The notes below the pieces were generated by a model that saw only the letters and a program-made list of their open reading frames with translations, had not been told where the DNA came from and searched no databases. Positions 1 through 39,925 of a stretch of DNA of 64,000 nucleotides are shown one piece after another. How positions within the stretch are numbered: the first letter of the stretch is position 1; every line of letters begins with the position of its first letter. Origin of the DNA: Hoplostethus atlanticus (lineage: Eukaryota; Chordata; Actinopteri; Trachichthyiformes; Trachichthyidae). The position numbers and the translations under genes were made by a program. The DNA is taken from positions 2,539,501 through 2,603,500 of the forward strand of contig JAXDDX010000013.1 of assembly GCA_034670405.1 (NCBI GenBank). The letters are read 5' to 3'.

Positions 1-3000
1 CGTCCAGGGGGAGTGGGGGGCCGGCGTCGACACCATCATGAAGAACGGCTGGTAGTTGGACTTGTGCTGGAGGAAGTCTAGAGACATGTTGGCCTGAGAG
101 AGAGGGAGGGGACGTTTTACTATGATAGGTACTCATCATGTTGTACCTGGATATACACAGGATTCCAAATCAAACATTTAGACATGCCATTGATCACCAG
201 TGTTGTGATCGGTCTTAATGTTTATCAGATGTCTCACCAGGACGTCGGTCAGGTAGTCGCTACTGTAGTTGGCTCCATGTTTCTGAGCTTTCCCATTCAC
301 TGACAGGGTGTAGTTGTAGTATTTAGAGTTCCTCTCCTAGCAAAAACACATCACATTAATATAAAGCAATAAAATACGAGTATTATTTATTGATTATGCA
401 TGGTGCTTTCATTGTTTCATTCAGACAATCCATTAACCCCGAAAACTATGGAAAGCATTCTTGCATTAAACTAATAATATATTTACACAAGCTTTTGCAT
501 GTCATCCCTCCTCTCTCACCTGATCTTTCCAGTCAAATAAAGGTCAATGCCAAAAAAAAAACCCCACAGGGTATTATAATAGTGCTGATCCAAGACCAGT
601 TTGCATCTTAGGATGCAGTGTAGTTTATTTGCAAGTGATTTATTTGTATACAGGGACAGACCTGAACGCATCACATTATAGCTTAGGCTACGTTCAATCA
701 CCCATACCTAGATGGATTTTTCTTAAAACATATTAGCACTTTCAAAAAGGAAAAAGATAGCCGCACACTCTACCAGTCGTCTGATATTTATTAATCATCA
801 GTGTTTCAGCACAAGGCTTTCATCAGGGTGTATGGGGCTTACTCTATAAAGTTCCATATAGAGAAGGATGCATTCTGGGAAACTGATTTGTTCACCTTTC
901 CAATCACCATCAAACGGAAATCTGACTTATAATATATCCACATATACTGTATAAATAATATAGCATCATAGCACTGATCTCAAATCCAACTCAATGTTGA
1001 GATTTAGAGGACTCAAGCTTCTTACATATGAAATCCAATATGCTCTCTATTTGGCAATATGATGAATACATGAATACAGGATAAGAAACTGTATGAACTC
1101 TGACCGTCTCCGTCCACGGTGCCATACGCCATCAGGTCATGAGACTAGCTGTTACTCCAGCCTGTTTGCTCAGCAGCCAACAGTGCAGATAAAGTAGTCG
1201 GAGGTCATATTCTGACCTGTCCCCTGTATAATGACGTCACTCAGCCAGTCAGACTCATGTGCAATCTACTTTTAGCCTCTTTATCAGTCTGGTTCCTTTT
1301 GCAGAAAGCTTCTAGGAGACGGCAGCTCATATGACCACACGAGGCCAACTGGTCTCAGATCACCGCTCTGATTCTACCATATTTTTGAATTGGAACTGCA
1401 AATGGTCGCTATTTTGTGCCACTATTAAATTTCTTTAAATTTGGCCATTTACAGGCCAAAAAGAAAATCTGTTTTTCCACCAGAATTGTATTGTTATCTG
1501 GGTGGAAAAGCCTCTGAAACAGCATTTAGACTGTGGGACACTAAACCTCTCCATTGAAACCCAGGATGATGATGATGGGTGGAGGACATGCCATAGACAA
1601 TCAGTGTACTATTGATCATTTATACAATATGTAATTAAACAAACTGCATCATATCCGTCGTATCGGTCCTTGTGCTTCGACATATTGTCAGTTGCTTCTA
1701 CGACATTCTTAAAACAAGCTGAATTGTATTGAAACCAGTGACAGGTTTGTAAGTGGACCTTGGGACCAATTGAATGGCTCTTGTTCCTGTCCGTGTTCCT
1801 GTCCCGTAATGTCAGACAGGAACTAAGAATAGGTTTATGACCATTAGGCTCAAGTTGTGTTGTTTCAGTCTTACCAGTCCAACCCAGTAGTTCCAGCCTG
1901 GAGGTACATGCTCCACTCCACCAGCCTCTGAGTTCCCATACTGACACACACAAAACACACAAATATTAAACACAGCCAACACAAACAAGTAAACATGACT
2001 TCCTAGTTCCCCATATGGCCATCTGTGAATCACAAGGGTGGATGCTGCTTTGAGAGGAAGATGTTAAGAACAGCCTATGATGACAGATCTTATGACTGTG
2101 TAGAAAACAATCCAGAAACATCCAGAAAGGTCAAGCTCCACTGAACACTAACAATGGTAACTGTGCTGAGAAATTCATTCAATCACCTTTATTTGTAAAA
2201 AAAAATAAAATTAGAGCTTTTAAAAGCATTTCTCAGCAGAAAAACATCCGGTGGCCTTTATAAACCAGGAGAAAGGCAGGAGAGTTATGAAGTCCCCCCC
2301 CCCCCCCTCACCTCGTTGAGGTATTTCCCGGCGAAGAAGGTCTGGTAGCCAGCTTGAGTCTGCAGCAAGGCAGGGAAGGTTTGGGGTTCCTGACTCTTCT
2401 GCCACGCCTTGCTGCTGCAGTTGCCCTCCAAGGTGTTGTTGATGACATGGTGGTTGTGGGGGTATTTCCCCGTCAGGATGCTAGCTCGACTGGGGCAGCA
2501 CAGTGGGCTGGCAACAAACTGTGGGGGGGGGGGGGGGGGGGGGTGGGATGGAAGCAACAGAAGGACAAAAAGCTCAGTTTTAGGATGCAGTATTTTTTTA
2601 TGCAATGTTTGTGGAGGCCCTTGCTCAGTTGGGGCAGTGTAACAGTGTTTATCCATTGTGCGCAGCAGGCAGAGCGCTACGAGATGAGGAGTGAAAGGAT
2701 AAATAAGGAGAAAAGATGATTTGAGGTGGACCTTTAATGTACTTTAGAGTATATGGTTACGATAGGCTTTATACTGATACCAAACCCATTTTTCTGTCTT
2801 GTCAAAGTCAAAAAGAAGCAGGTAGCTGATCCACTGCCACCGTTTGCATTGCTGAAAAAAGGCTAGGTCACCAGAAAAACTGGATAAATATTTTGTCTTC
2901 CAATCAATCAATGCCACATAACAATGACAATTATGACAATGAGGATGGCAATAATGTTGGTGACGTTACTTACTGCATTTGTGAATGATATCCCTGCATC

Positions 3001-4281
3001 ACCGATGAGCTTTTTTGTCTTGTTCAGTGGAGTCTGAAAGGAACATGAAAGAAATTGATTTTAAATCAAGCAACGTACATTAAATGAATCACATACCGGC
3101 CTGGTTCTCATTACAGACATACTCAAATTAGGCAACAGGCTTTTTTCAAATGATCTTCGTGGAAATCGATTTAGGAAGGGAAGCAGCCAGATTTGGTGAT
3201 GATGCATCATTTACTTGTCTTATCTACGTTCGTGACTATGCTTGTTCTCTGCCTAATGCACCACATAGCATGTGCACTTCTTTTGCGGGACATAATAGAT
3301 AACCACCCATCAGCCTAATCACTAATAAAATCTATAAAAGCCAAAGAACACTGCACACCCACTTCCTTACCAGCCTATACCTACCTAATTTATCAGCAGC
3401 CTAGTCATCTCCTTGCCAGTGTGCCTGCTTTCTAGGGAATATAACTAGAAGGGATCAGCTGATATGGGTTGGATTGGGGCTTTCAATAGCAAATATTCTG
3501 TGCCAATATTCAATATCTTTAAAGCTGATAATTTGCCCATAAAATACATAATCTGCAGTGGGGTGAGATTTGTTTCCAACGCAAATCAATTTTGTCCCGT
3601 CAAACTTAAGTCAAAATCGGCATATAGATACGCCAGGTAACACTTTATTTCAATAGTATTGTAGTATTGGTTCACACTGCTCGCTTCTGCAAATGTAATT
3701 TAATTAAGCAAGGCAACTTAAACCTGCCAGAATTGTTGAATGAAATATGGTGTGGCAGTCTGTCTTTACTTGAGAGAGATACATCCTATCGGAGATACAT
3801 GACTGATAATAAACAAGGGGGTTGCTGAAAAAGCTGTAACGCCAAAAAGACAACGCATTTACAGGGAGGGGAGGGCAAGTGATAAGGCTGCTGACTCTGA
3901 TGCCTACATGATGTGCGCAACCAGGGATGTGACAGCCATCAGCCTCATCAGAATTGGTGTTAGCTGACCATCAATTATCCACCAATTCCCCATGACAAAG
4001 GTCTGCAAAGACTTGTTTAGATAAGCAACTTGAAAAGAACCGCAAGTAGCCGAGTCAATTAACCAATTATTAGAATTACACTAGGTTATACATGCACGAA
4101 ATTCTTAAAATGCACTCACCAGACCCCCAATAGCAATGTCCAAGTCGTCGGTCAGAATCAAAACAATATTTGGTTTCCGATATGACTTGGCAACAACCCC
4201 ACCGCTCAGGGTATTCAACAAAGTGACGCAGATTAAGAGCAACTTCAATACGGGCGGCAGACAGAGGCGAGGCGAGGCCAT
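1..4281 (-). CDS. gns: N-acetylglucosamine-6-sulfatase (glucosamine (N-acetyl)-6-sulfatase), 5' part of gene
   Basis: Lysosomal sulfatase that removes 6-O-sulfate from N-acetylglucosamine ends of heparan and keratan sulfate. Six coding exons read on the minus strand: 4120-4281, 2974-3033, 2312-2518, 1875-1940, 238-336 and 1-93, all phase 0 with GT-AG introns. Exon 1 starts at the ATG at 4281 with a hydrophobic signal peptide (about residues 12-30), followed by [10 protein letters not shown] with the metal-binding aspartates. Exon 3 carries [18 protein letters not shown], the sulfatase signature whose second Cys becomes formylglycine. Exons 5-6 give [13 protein letters not shown] and [16 protein letters not shown], matching human GNS closely. 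About 170 aa are present, roughly the first third of the 552-aa human protein; the gene continues past position 1. Intron 2 and the intron between exons 4 and 5 hold repeat fragments. It lies head to head with tbc1d30. Homology is certain; only the ortholog name rests on memory. Confidence 0.95.
1440..1680 (+). mobile_element. hAT-like family fragment in a gns intron
   Basis: Carries CCAGAATTGTATTGTTATCT, GGAAAAGCCTCTGAAACAGC, CCATTGAAACCCAGGATG and AACTGCATCATATCCGTCG in family order; both terminal repeats are missing. A further left-end fragment of the same family lies at about 3455-3560. Confidence 0.55.
2521..2543. repeat. G homopolymer at the acceptor of gns exon 3
   Basis: A run of about 21 G on plus (C in transcript sense) serves as the pyrimidine tract of the acceptor at 2519. 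A C run at 2294-2307 (G in transcript sense) follows the donor of the same exon. Confidence 0.9.
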
Positions 4282-5112
4282 GTTGACAGCGGAATTACAA
4301 ACAGTTCAGGCTGTCCTCCTCTGGTCTCGACTCTCAGCTTGATAACAGCGTTAAATGTCGTGACAGAGTTTCCCCGGAGCAAACAGAGAAACGGCCTTAC
4401 AGTTTCTGAGACAACACTTCACTGTTTCCTGGTCACGTGCTACTTAACTACGGAAGCCCGAGTCAGCTGATTTGCAGACATGCAGCCCTCATCATGACGG
4501 TGTAGCAGCAATCCTTATTTACGGCCTATTATTAGTTTTCAAAACGTTTTTTTTACAAAACCTCTAGGCTCAGAAAACACGCTATGTATTTATCAACTCA
4601 CTAGTCTTATTTTGTCATGGTTATAATAAAATATGAAGTTACTTTCTTTATATAGCTACTGTAGTTGGACAATATAAATGCCATAGACCTGCAGGTGATA
4701 CAGGGCATACATACTGATATTTTCCAAGAGAAAGCGGATTGGTCCATAAAGTTTTGGCTCTTCTCTCATTGGTCAATCCACTGATTCAAGGTGCTCTTCC
4801 GACGCGCACCTGCGCACCGGCTGCACCTGTTGTGCGGCTAGAAGTTTGTCTGATGCCGCAGAAGTTTAGGAGTGGGCTGGACCATTGTGTAGTCCTACAG
4901 GGAGTCTGAAAACAGCGTCAGGAACTTTCAGGAAGGAAATTAAAGGCTGTCCAACTCGGCACTACCTCCCGAGGAGACGAGTGGAATGCTCCCGGAACTC
5001 TATCCTCTTCCAGAGAAAAGTTTACCTGCCGTACAGTAAAATAACGACTGACATCTAGAAAAGCCGTAATAGGCTCCAACGGGGCAGTTTAGCCAGTTTA
5101 AACCTCCTGAAA
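4282..5112. promoter_or_regulatory. Head-to-head promoter region between gns and tbc1d30
   Basis: 831 bp separate the gns start codon (minus) from the tbc1d30 start codon (plus). The stretch holds two ATTGG (inverted CCAAT) boxes at 4738-4742 and 4768-4772, spaced 30 bp (about three helical turns), which is typical of NF-Y sites in bidirectional promoters. A CACGTG core lies at 4432-4439, close to gns. GC-rich sequence with CpGs (about 4800-5100) precedes tbc1d30 and probably holds its 5' UTR. No clear TATA box is seen for either gene. Transcription start sites are inferred, not seen. Confidence 0.6.
4431..4440. promoter_or_regulatory. CLEAR-like E-box (GGTCACGTGC) upstream of gns
   Basis: The palindromic core GTCACGTG sits about 150 bp upstream of the gns ATG. 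It matches 8 of 10 positions of the CLEAR element (GTCACGTGAC) bound by TFEB/TFE3, which drives lysosomal genes. The motif is seen directly; use by TFEB is inferred from the gene's lysosomal role. Confidence 0.5.
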
Positions 5113-24162
<19,050 letters not shown>

Positions 24163-27100
24163 AGACCCCCCCGTGTCAGTTACCAAATCTACATAATAGT
24201 TTGTGACGGACTGATGCTTCGATAGGAAAAATCACTCTATAATTACACCATGTTGCCTCTTGCATCTGAGGGGAAATCACCCATATCCTACTTTAAGTGA
24301 CTTGAAGGTTCCTTGGCAGCAAGCTAACTTCCAGACACATGACACAGAAATCGTGCTTGGCATCCTACGCTTTAAGGACTGTATGACATTGTATGATTGC
24401 ATTGTGAAGGTGGTTGTCATTCACCTGATGAAGGGTCGTCCCGGAAATTCACAAACCATTACAGAAGCACAGCAGTACATGTGTAAGAACTGAGGAAGTA
24501 TGAATTTGTCCCCCACTTCTCCAGATAAGGGGTCATCCCTTAATAGTTTGCTAAATGTCAAAGGTGGAGTGTTTCAACTGCATGGGCATTATTTTACTGG
24601 TTGGCCGAGGAGTTCGATGTTATGAACACTAAAAAATGTGATTATTATATCAGTCCCGTTACAGTGGCCTATGCAGGTTCTTCTTGGCCGTAATGGAGAA
24701 AAGTTGAGACACTTGACTTGAGGCTGAACTAGGTTTGCCTGAGTCGATTACACAAGTCTCAATAAGGCACCTAGTTGTATATTGCGTTGTGATACTGTAT
24801 ATATGCGCCTCTTAAACAGTGGCTCGCAGTACGGCCCCTGGGCTGCGACATTCGAAGAAGCTCTGCCCTCGATACGTGCCCCGTTCTGGACTCATGGACC
24901 ACGTTTGGAGTGGAAGACCGTTTGTTTACTAAGATGTGAGAATATAGCCATCCCGATGCCAAGTATTTAAAAAAAAAAAAACTACAAACGAGATACCTAA
25001 GAAATTCTGTAAATGAAGACAAACTTACTGCGTGTGTCCAGAAAACCCACCGAATCTTAAAACTTGTGATGTCCTACGGAAGCACTTTGTGTCCCGTTTA
25101 AGGGTCTGAAATAGTTTTGCACGTGTACTCACTCATCACCATGTCTTGGCCAGTAATCATTAAATAGCTGTGAATGGGAGCGGTGATCTGCGTGGGCCCT
25201 GAAATATGAAATATGCATTGGGGTGCAAGCGGTGTACGGATGTGCCGTGACAAACGTAAAGTCAAGTCAGAGGCTTCGATCCTGGGACACAATCGGATCT
25301 TCTGTGGTGTCAAGTAGCCCCAAGTCAGTGGCTGTGTTCACATTAAAGTAAACCAGCTCACAGGAATACACCGAGTTTGTGAGATAGTGTTAGCATGGAG
25401 CACCAGAGCAACCAACAGGACAGTCTCCCCTAAAACTCTGTTGGTTTTGAGACTCACTTTCCCTTTTATCATCAGTATGTTGACCTCTCACCACCAGTTG
25501 ACTCTGCACTTGTCCACGCTGCTATTCTCATTTCCTCCACATAAAGATGTCTATGGCCCCACATATAATTGATAACAGGCCTCTTTGAGCGACTGTACGT
25601 TGTCATGTGTAGATGAAGACTTGTAGAAGGGAAGTCCTTAGACGGCAAATTATCACCAAAGGGGGATGTGGAATGATGGCACAACAGCACTAATAAAGAA
25701 ATACTTGGAAGGAAGAGTCACTTGCATTGTTTTTCTATTCAAACTGCTATTTCTATTTAAATTGAATGTGCAACACTTCTGTTTTTGTTAGGGAAAATTG
25801 CAACCATAAAATTCTACAAGGCTTTAATTTTTCTCTTTTCCCTGCTCACACACAGATGCAAAGACTATTGCTGTTTCTTGTAAAGTTAGTTTCACATTAA
25901 CGTTGCTAATAAACAGCCTTTTCACACACTTGACCCAAGTTGTGGCTAATCCCCTTCTTCTCTACTCTACTTATTGTGCGGTGTAGGTCGTATTTAATAA
26001 TCTAGCCTGCAGATTCATCCGTGGTCAGCAACCCTGTGAGCCTGCAGATGGCGGTTAGGGTTAGCGGTGGTGTTAGCGCGAAGAGTGGTGCTAGCAAACT
26101 AAACAGGAACGAGGTTTCAGTTGCAGACAAAACACCCCCCCACTCAAACAAACACACACAGACAGCTGTCTAAAAAAAACCAACTCTTATTACAATGTAC
26201 AGGATACACAACGAAGGAAACGGTTAAAACTACAGTATGCGGCATCTAGGTGCCCGACACAAATCATTACATCAATCACAAAGCTCCTGAGGTGCAATAA
26301 GAAGATGCATGTAAACAAAAATCTCTGCTACACATGAACAGATCTCTACAGTACGGTACAGTATTGGACTACATCTACTTATACAATAGTGGGCTGCTAA
26401 CATTTATATCAACAATACTAACACAACTTCAATGCTTAGCCAGTGGTAACAGACTCCCTCTACATTGGAATACAACAGGAAACAATGAAAGGGATGTGAC
26501 TGGTTTGACAAAACACACTGAATCGGTTTTGGCCTTCTGAAGAATCGGGCGTAGTAAGATGCTTTACTTGAAGTGGAGCTCATAATGCATTATGGGGCAT
26601 CATAAGCGCATTATAGTTACATTGTGAGTGCATAATGTGATTTCAGAGCATCATTTACAAAACAATGCAGAAAAAAATAGCAGGGTGAAGACTTGTGGGG
26701 CAACTGTATAGTTAATGATATCAAAGCTGCACTTAGGCGGTATTTTTATGTAACAATACACCGTCTTATCGCAAAGTGGGGCAAAGTGGGTCCTATTTCC
26801 CCAAATTCTGGTGTCTGGCATGGTCACTACTCCATCCACGAGAAGCGAAGCATCAAAACCTGAAATCCAAACTGTCTCCTAAACAGCAGCGAGCAACGTT
26901 AGATCTTTTCCCCTCTCATCCCGTTGGTATGAAGCATCACAGACCAGCCGGGTTGGTAAGCATGAGCTGTGCTGTGTGCAGTTCACTGACGTCACCTTAC
27001 AGGATTTCTGGGTATTAAAGTTCAGATTAAAAAAAAACCCACGTCTATACTTCTAATGGTTTTTTAATCCACCTATAATACATCATGATGCACTTCAAGT

Positions 27101-27310
27101 AAAGTGTTATTTCTCTGTGAATTTCTCTGTTTTTGTGTTGCGATCTCGTGAAATCCTCTCAGTCTCTTTCAGTGGAGCTTAGTGGTTTTCGCTATGTTGT
27201 GGATATGTTGCAGTTCAGTTTTGTGACATTCACGGTCTATTGTCTCTGTGTTGTAGTAAGTGCTGGTTGAGAGCGGCTTGCTGGTAGGTTGTAGGTAGTT
27301 TATCAGGGGG
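24163..27310. other. Tail-to-tail spacer with 3' UTRs of tbc1d30 and prkcq
   Basis: No reading frame here looks coding. The left part is probably tbc1d30 3' UTR, up to AATAAA at 25692 or 25908. The right part holds the prkcq 3' UTR read on the minus strand, with ATTAAA (TTTAAT on plus) near 27063 as a candidate signal. Long mRNAs from the two convergent genes could approach or overlap. The middle (about 26000-26700) is unremarkable AT-balanced sequence in which I see nothing else. Confidence 0.5.
25692..25697 (+). other. AATAAA candidate polyadenylation signal, tbc1d30
   Basis: Canonical hexamer 1.5 kb downstream of the tbc1d30 stop, in otherwise unique sequence. A second AATAAA lies at 25908-25913. 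Which one is used cannot be told from sequence alone. Confidence 0.4.
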
Positions 27311-37066
<9,756 letters not shown>

Positions 37067-37560
37067 GGCTGCAGCTCTCTGCCCTTTGACCTCCACGAAA
37101 GTTTACCAAACAACCTCCGGGGGAACCTCGGGAGGGAGTCCTCGGGATGATCCCCTCCTTCAAAACAGTTTCGAGAGGAGTAGCTGTGCCTGATCTGCTG
37201 ATTCCTGAGACAGCGAAGGTGTCGTCGTCGCCCCCCTTTCCTCTACTGCAGCACACACCGACTAGCCTTTTTCCTCCAGAGCAGAGATGGGCTGGCAGGG
37301 GTGGATAGAGGAGGAGGAGGAAGAGGAGGAGGAGGAGGGAGGGTTGGGGAGGGCTGTTTTCTGCCGTCGACACTGTCACCCTGTGAAAAGAAGAGAGAGA
37401 GAGAGGGAGATGTTTCATCACCGGCGTAGCAGTAACCACAAGAGCAGTATGTGAAGTTTCTCTTGAAAAGCCTAATGCTCTCTTTAACCAAGTTGGGATC
37501 TGAGACGGGGTACCAGGGTCACCCAGGGGTCCTTGAGGGAGCCCCCTCAAAATGAAGAAT
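37067..37560 (-). promoter_or_regulatory. Probable 5' UTR and promoter of prkcq
   Basis: CpG-containing, GC-rich sequence lies directly upstream of the prkcq ATG (good context, GCC before ATG). It includes GGA/TCC-rich tracts at about 37300-37345 and a GA run at 37388-37405. AG-like acceptor sites before the ATG leave open an upstream non-coding exon. No TATA box was found at a convincing position. Confidence 0.35.
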
Positions 37561-38250
37561 AGTTTAATTTCACTGTAATTTGCTAGATTAGAGAATGTAT
37601 AAGAACTATCCCCACTGTTGTCTCCCCATCACAGTGTACACAATTCAATACTGCAGTAAATCAACAACAAAAATCCTCCCATATCATGTGGCAGGTACAA
37701 AATCCTATCCAATGGGGGCCCGTGGCCACAATGTGCGTCTACTAGGGGGAGTTGAGAGCCCCTGCAGTCTATCCTACCTCAATGCAGGATAACTAGCAGA
37801 CCTTGAACTAGCCCTCTCAAAACGCCACGCAACTCAAATATAACTGCTCATACCTTCAGGACTTGTAAACGCCAGCTGTCTCCCTTGGGAGCTTTGGAGT
37901 CTCTCGTGACCGTTAAGATGACTCCGGTTAGTATCGTCAACCGGATAAATAACTACTCATCTCCTGCCGCACAAACAGCGTTAGACAGAGACTGCAGCAG
38001 ACTTGGTGGTGGTCGAGATTTAGTGGCAGTCTCAGTGATATTTGAGGCCTGCCGGAGAGCTCTGCATGTGTGTGTGTGTGTGTGTGTGTGTCAGCCCCAG
38101 TGGTGTACAGGAGAATGGGAAGAGACTATTAATAGAGCTGTAATACTAAACGCTGACCAGGAATACACAAACGGGTGCACAAGTCACTAGTCTTTACCGT
38201 AACCCTGACTAACCTCGGAAATATGTTATGATGAGGATAGACAGACATAG

Positions 38251-38875
38251 AAAGGTTCGACCCATATGGGTTTTGGAAAGCCGATACCGAAATTGTATTA
38301 AAGTTGCTGATAGCTTCTGATTATAGTTAGTTACCGATGTTTTTAAAAGCAAAGAAAATAACATTTCATTTGAGGTTTTACAGACTACAGTTATAATGTG
38401 GCTGTAGTCAGGGAGGAACCTCTAGCATATTGGCAGTGGATGAAACTGACTGGCAGATATCTGATATTTAAAGGAATAGTTCATCCCAAAATGAAAATCT
38501 ATCCTCCTACTCACCCCCGGTTCAGTCGAAACTCCATTGAAGTTCATAGGACCACCAAACACTCAACCGGTTAGACCCCATGGTTCCATCTCAGCCTTTT
38601 CCCAAATTATTGAAATGAATGGAGACATCTTTTTACAGCTCCAGAAAAAGTATAAAAACTATTTTGTGGCCAAATAATTGCACTGTGGGTCCGAAAGTCC
38701 AATATTTACCTTTGGATATTGAGGAAAATATAGAAGATAATGAGGTAAATATTGGTAAATATTGGACCCACAGTGCAATCGTGTATTTTCATTTTGCGGT
38801 GAACTACCTTTAAAAATAAAAGCCCGATGTTGGCTCAATATGTTGACAAACCAATATATCGGTCTAACCCTGAAG
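38251..38875 (+). mobile_element. hAT-like element of the same family, interrupted by a nested TTAA element
   Basis: The left part (GGTTCGACCCATATGGGTTT, 38251-38467) and right part (GATGTTGGCTCAATATGTTG to CGGTCTAACCCTG, 38814-38873) match the family represented at 46858-47355. Between them lies a 346-bp insertion with its own inverted ends. No clear 8-bp target duplication is visible around the outer element. Confidence 0.7.
38468..38813. mobile_element. TTAA-flanked (piggyBac-type) MITE nested in a hAT-like element
   Basis: 346 bp with ends TTAAAGGAATAGTTCATCCC (left) and, complemented, TTAAAGGTAGTTCACCGCAA (right), continuing as inverted repeats for about 30 bp. The undisturbed family copies read ATATTTAATAAAAG at this site, so TTAA is present once without and twice with the insertion. 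That is the target rule of piggyBac elements. Inside are further inverted arms, 38677-38709 and 38755-38779. No coding capacity. The same end sequence is abundant in many fish genomes. Confidence 0.75.
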
Positions 38876-39426
38876 GAAACATAGACAAACACACTGTCAT
38901 AGAGGTTTCTATTCCTAAATGCAATATATCCCATTTGAAAAGAGGCTGATCATTGAGTCTGCATCTACCTACCATGTCCTTTTAAAAGTACCATAATAAT
39001 GCTCTAAATCGTTTTGGACTAAGTCGTTGTGTTGAGTAGTTTCATCACTTTTATTTTTCCAATGGTGCATATCACACAGATTTAGGCACAATGAGACTGA
39101 CATTGGTATTGACACCCAACGTCCCACACACACTCCTACCCATGTAGTTATACCTGTTGAAATGTGCAGCCCTCCCTAACAGCCTCTTCTGCAGTTTGAA
39201 CCTGTTCAGTAATCCTGCGACTATGGAGGAGGAGTAAAGCATCCTGTGTTTGACTTACAACTATGTAACCACACTTCCTGTCCCTGGGCCTTATTGTTCC
39301 TTTTGAAGCTTCACAGGTGGGGCTCCGCCAAACGAGAGATTAAAAAACACCACTATATTTAAAAAAAAATAACTACCCCTGCAGTTAAAAAGGTGGGAAA
39401 AAATGGCAAAAAAATGACCGAAAAAG

Positions 39427-39925
39427 TCGAAGTATTTTTTACTTAAGTAGAAGTGAAACTTCTTGTGCTAAAATCTACTTAAGTAAAAGTAAAAAAGTAG
39501 CTCATTTAAAATGTAGTCAAAGTTAAAAGTTATTGAGTTACTCCATTGATGTTTCTTCTGCTATTAGCTTTCCAACTAGCTAGCGAACTAGCTAAACAAA
39601 AATATAATAATACAGTAGCTGGATGGGTGGCTTTTTGGCTAACGTTAGCTAAGCTGCTATCGTGATTAAATGTGAGAATTTCATTTTTAGTTAACTTAAC
39701 ATTTCTTCCACATACGTGTGCAGGATTGATGCAGATGTAATGTTTTGCCAGTTTCTGATGCCATGATTATGGAGAGCCTACAAAATAAAATAACTATATA
39801 TATATATGTATACTTGAGTCAAAACATACTCAAGTAAAAATCAAATTACTGATACTCAGAAGATACACACAAAAAGATACTCGATTACAGTAAGAAAAGT
39901 AAATGTGTTACTTGCCACCCTTGTA
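39427..39925. mobile_element. Interspersed DNA-transposon-like repeat (ACTTAAGTAAAAGTA type)
   Basis: Left part AAATCTACTTAAGTAAAAGT and right part AAAGATACTCGATTACAGTA...TGTTACTTGCCACCC resemble the ends of very common fish non-autonomous elements. Inverted ends are imperfect and no target duplication was identified. No coding capacity. Confidence 0.45.
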
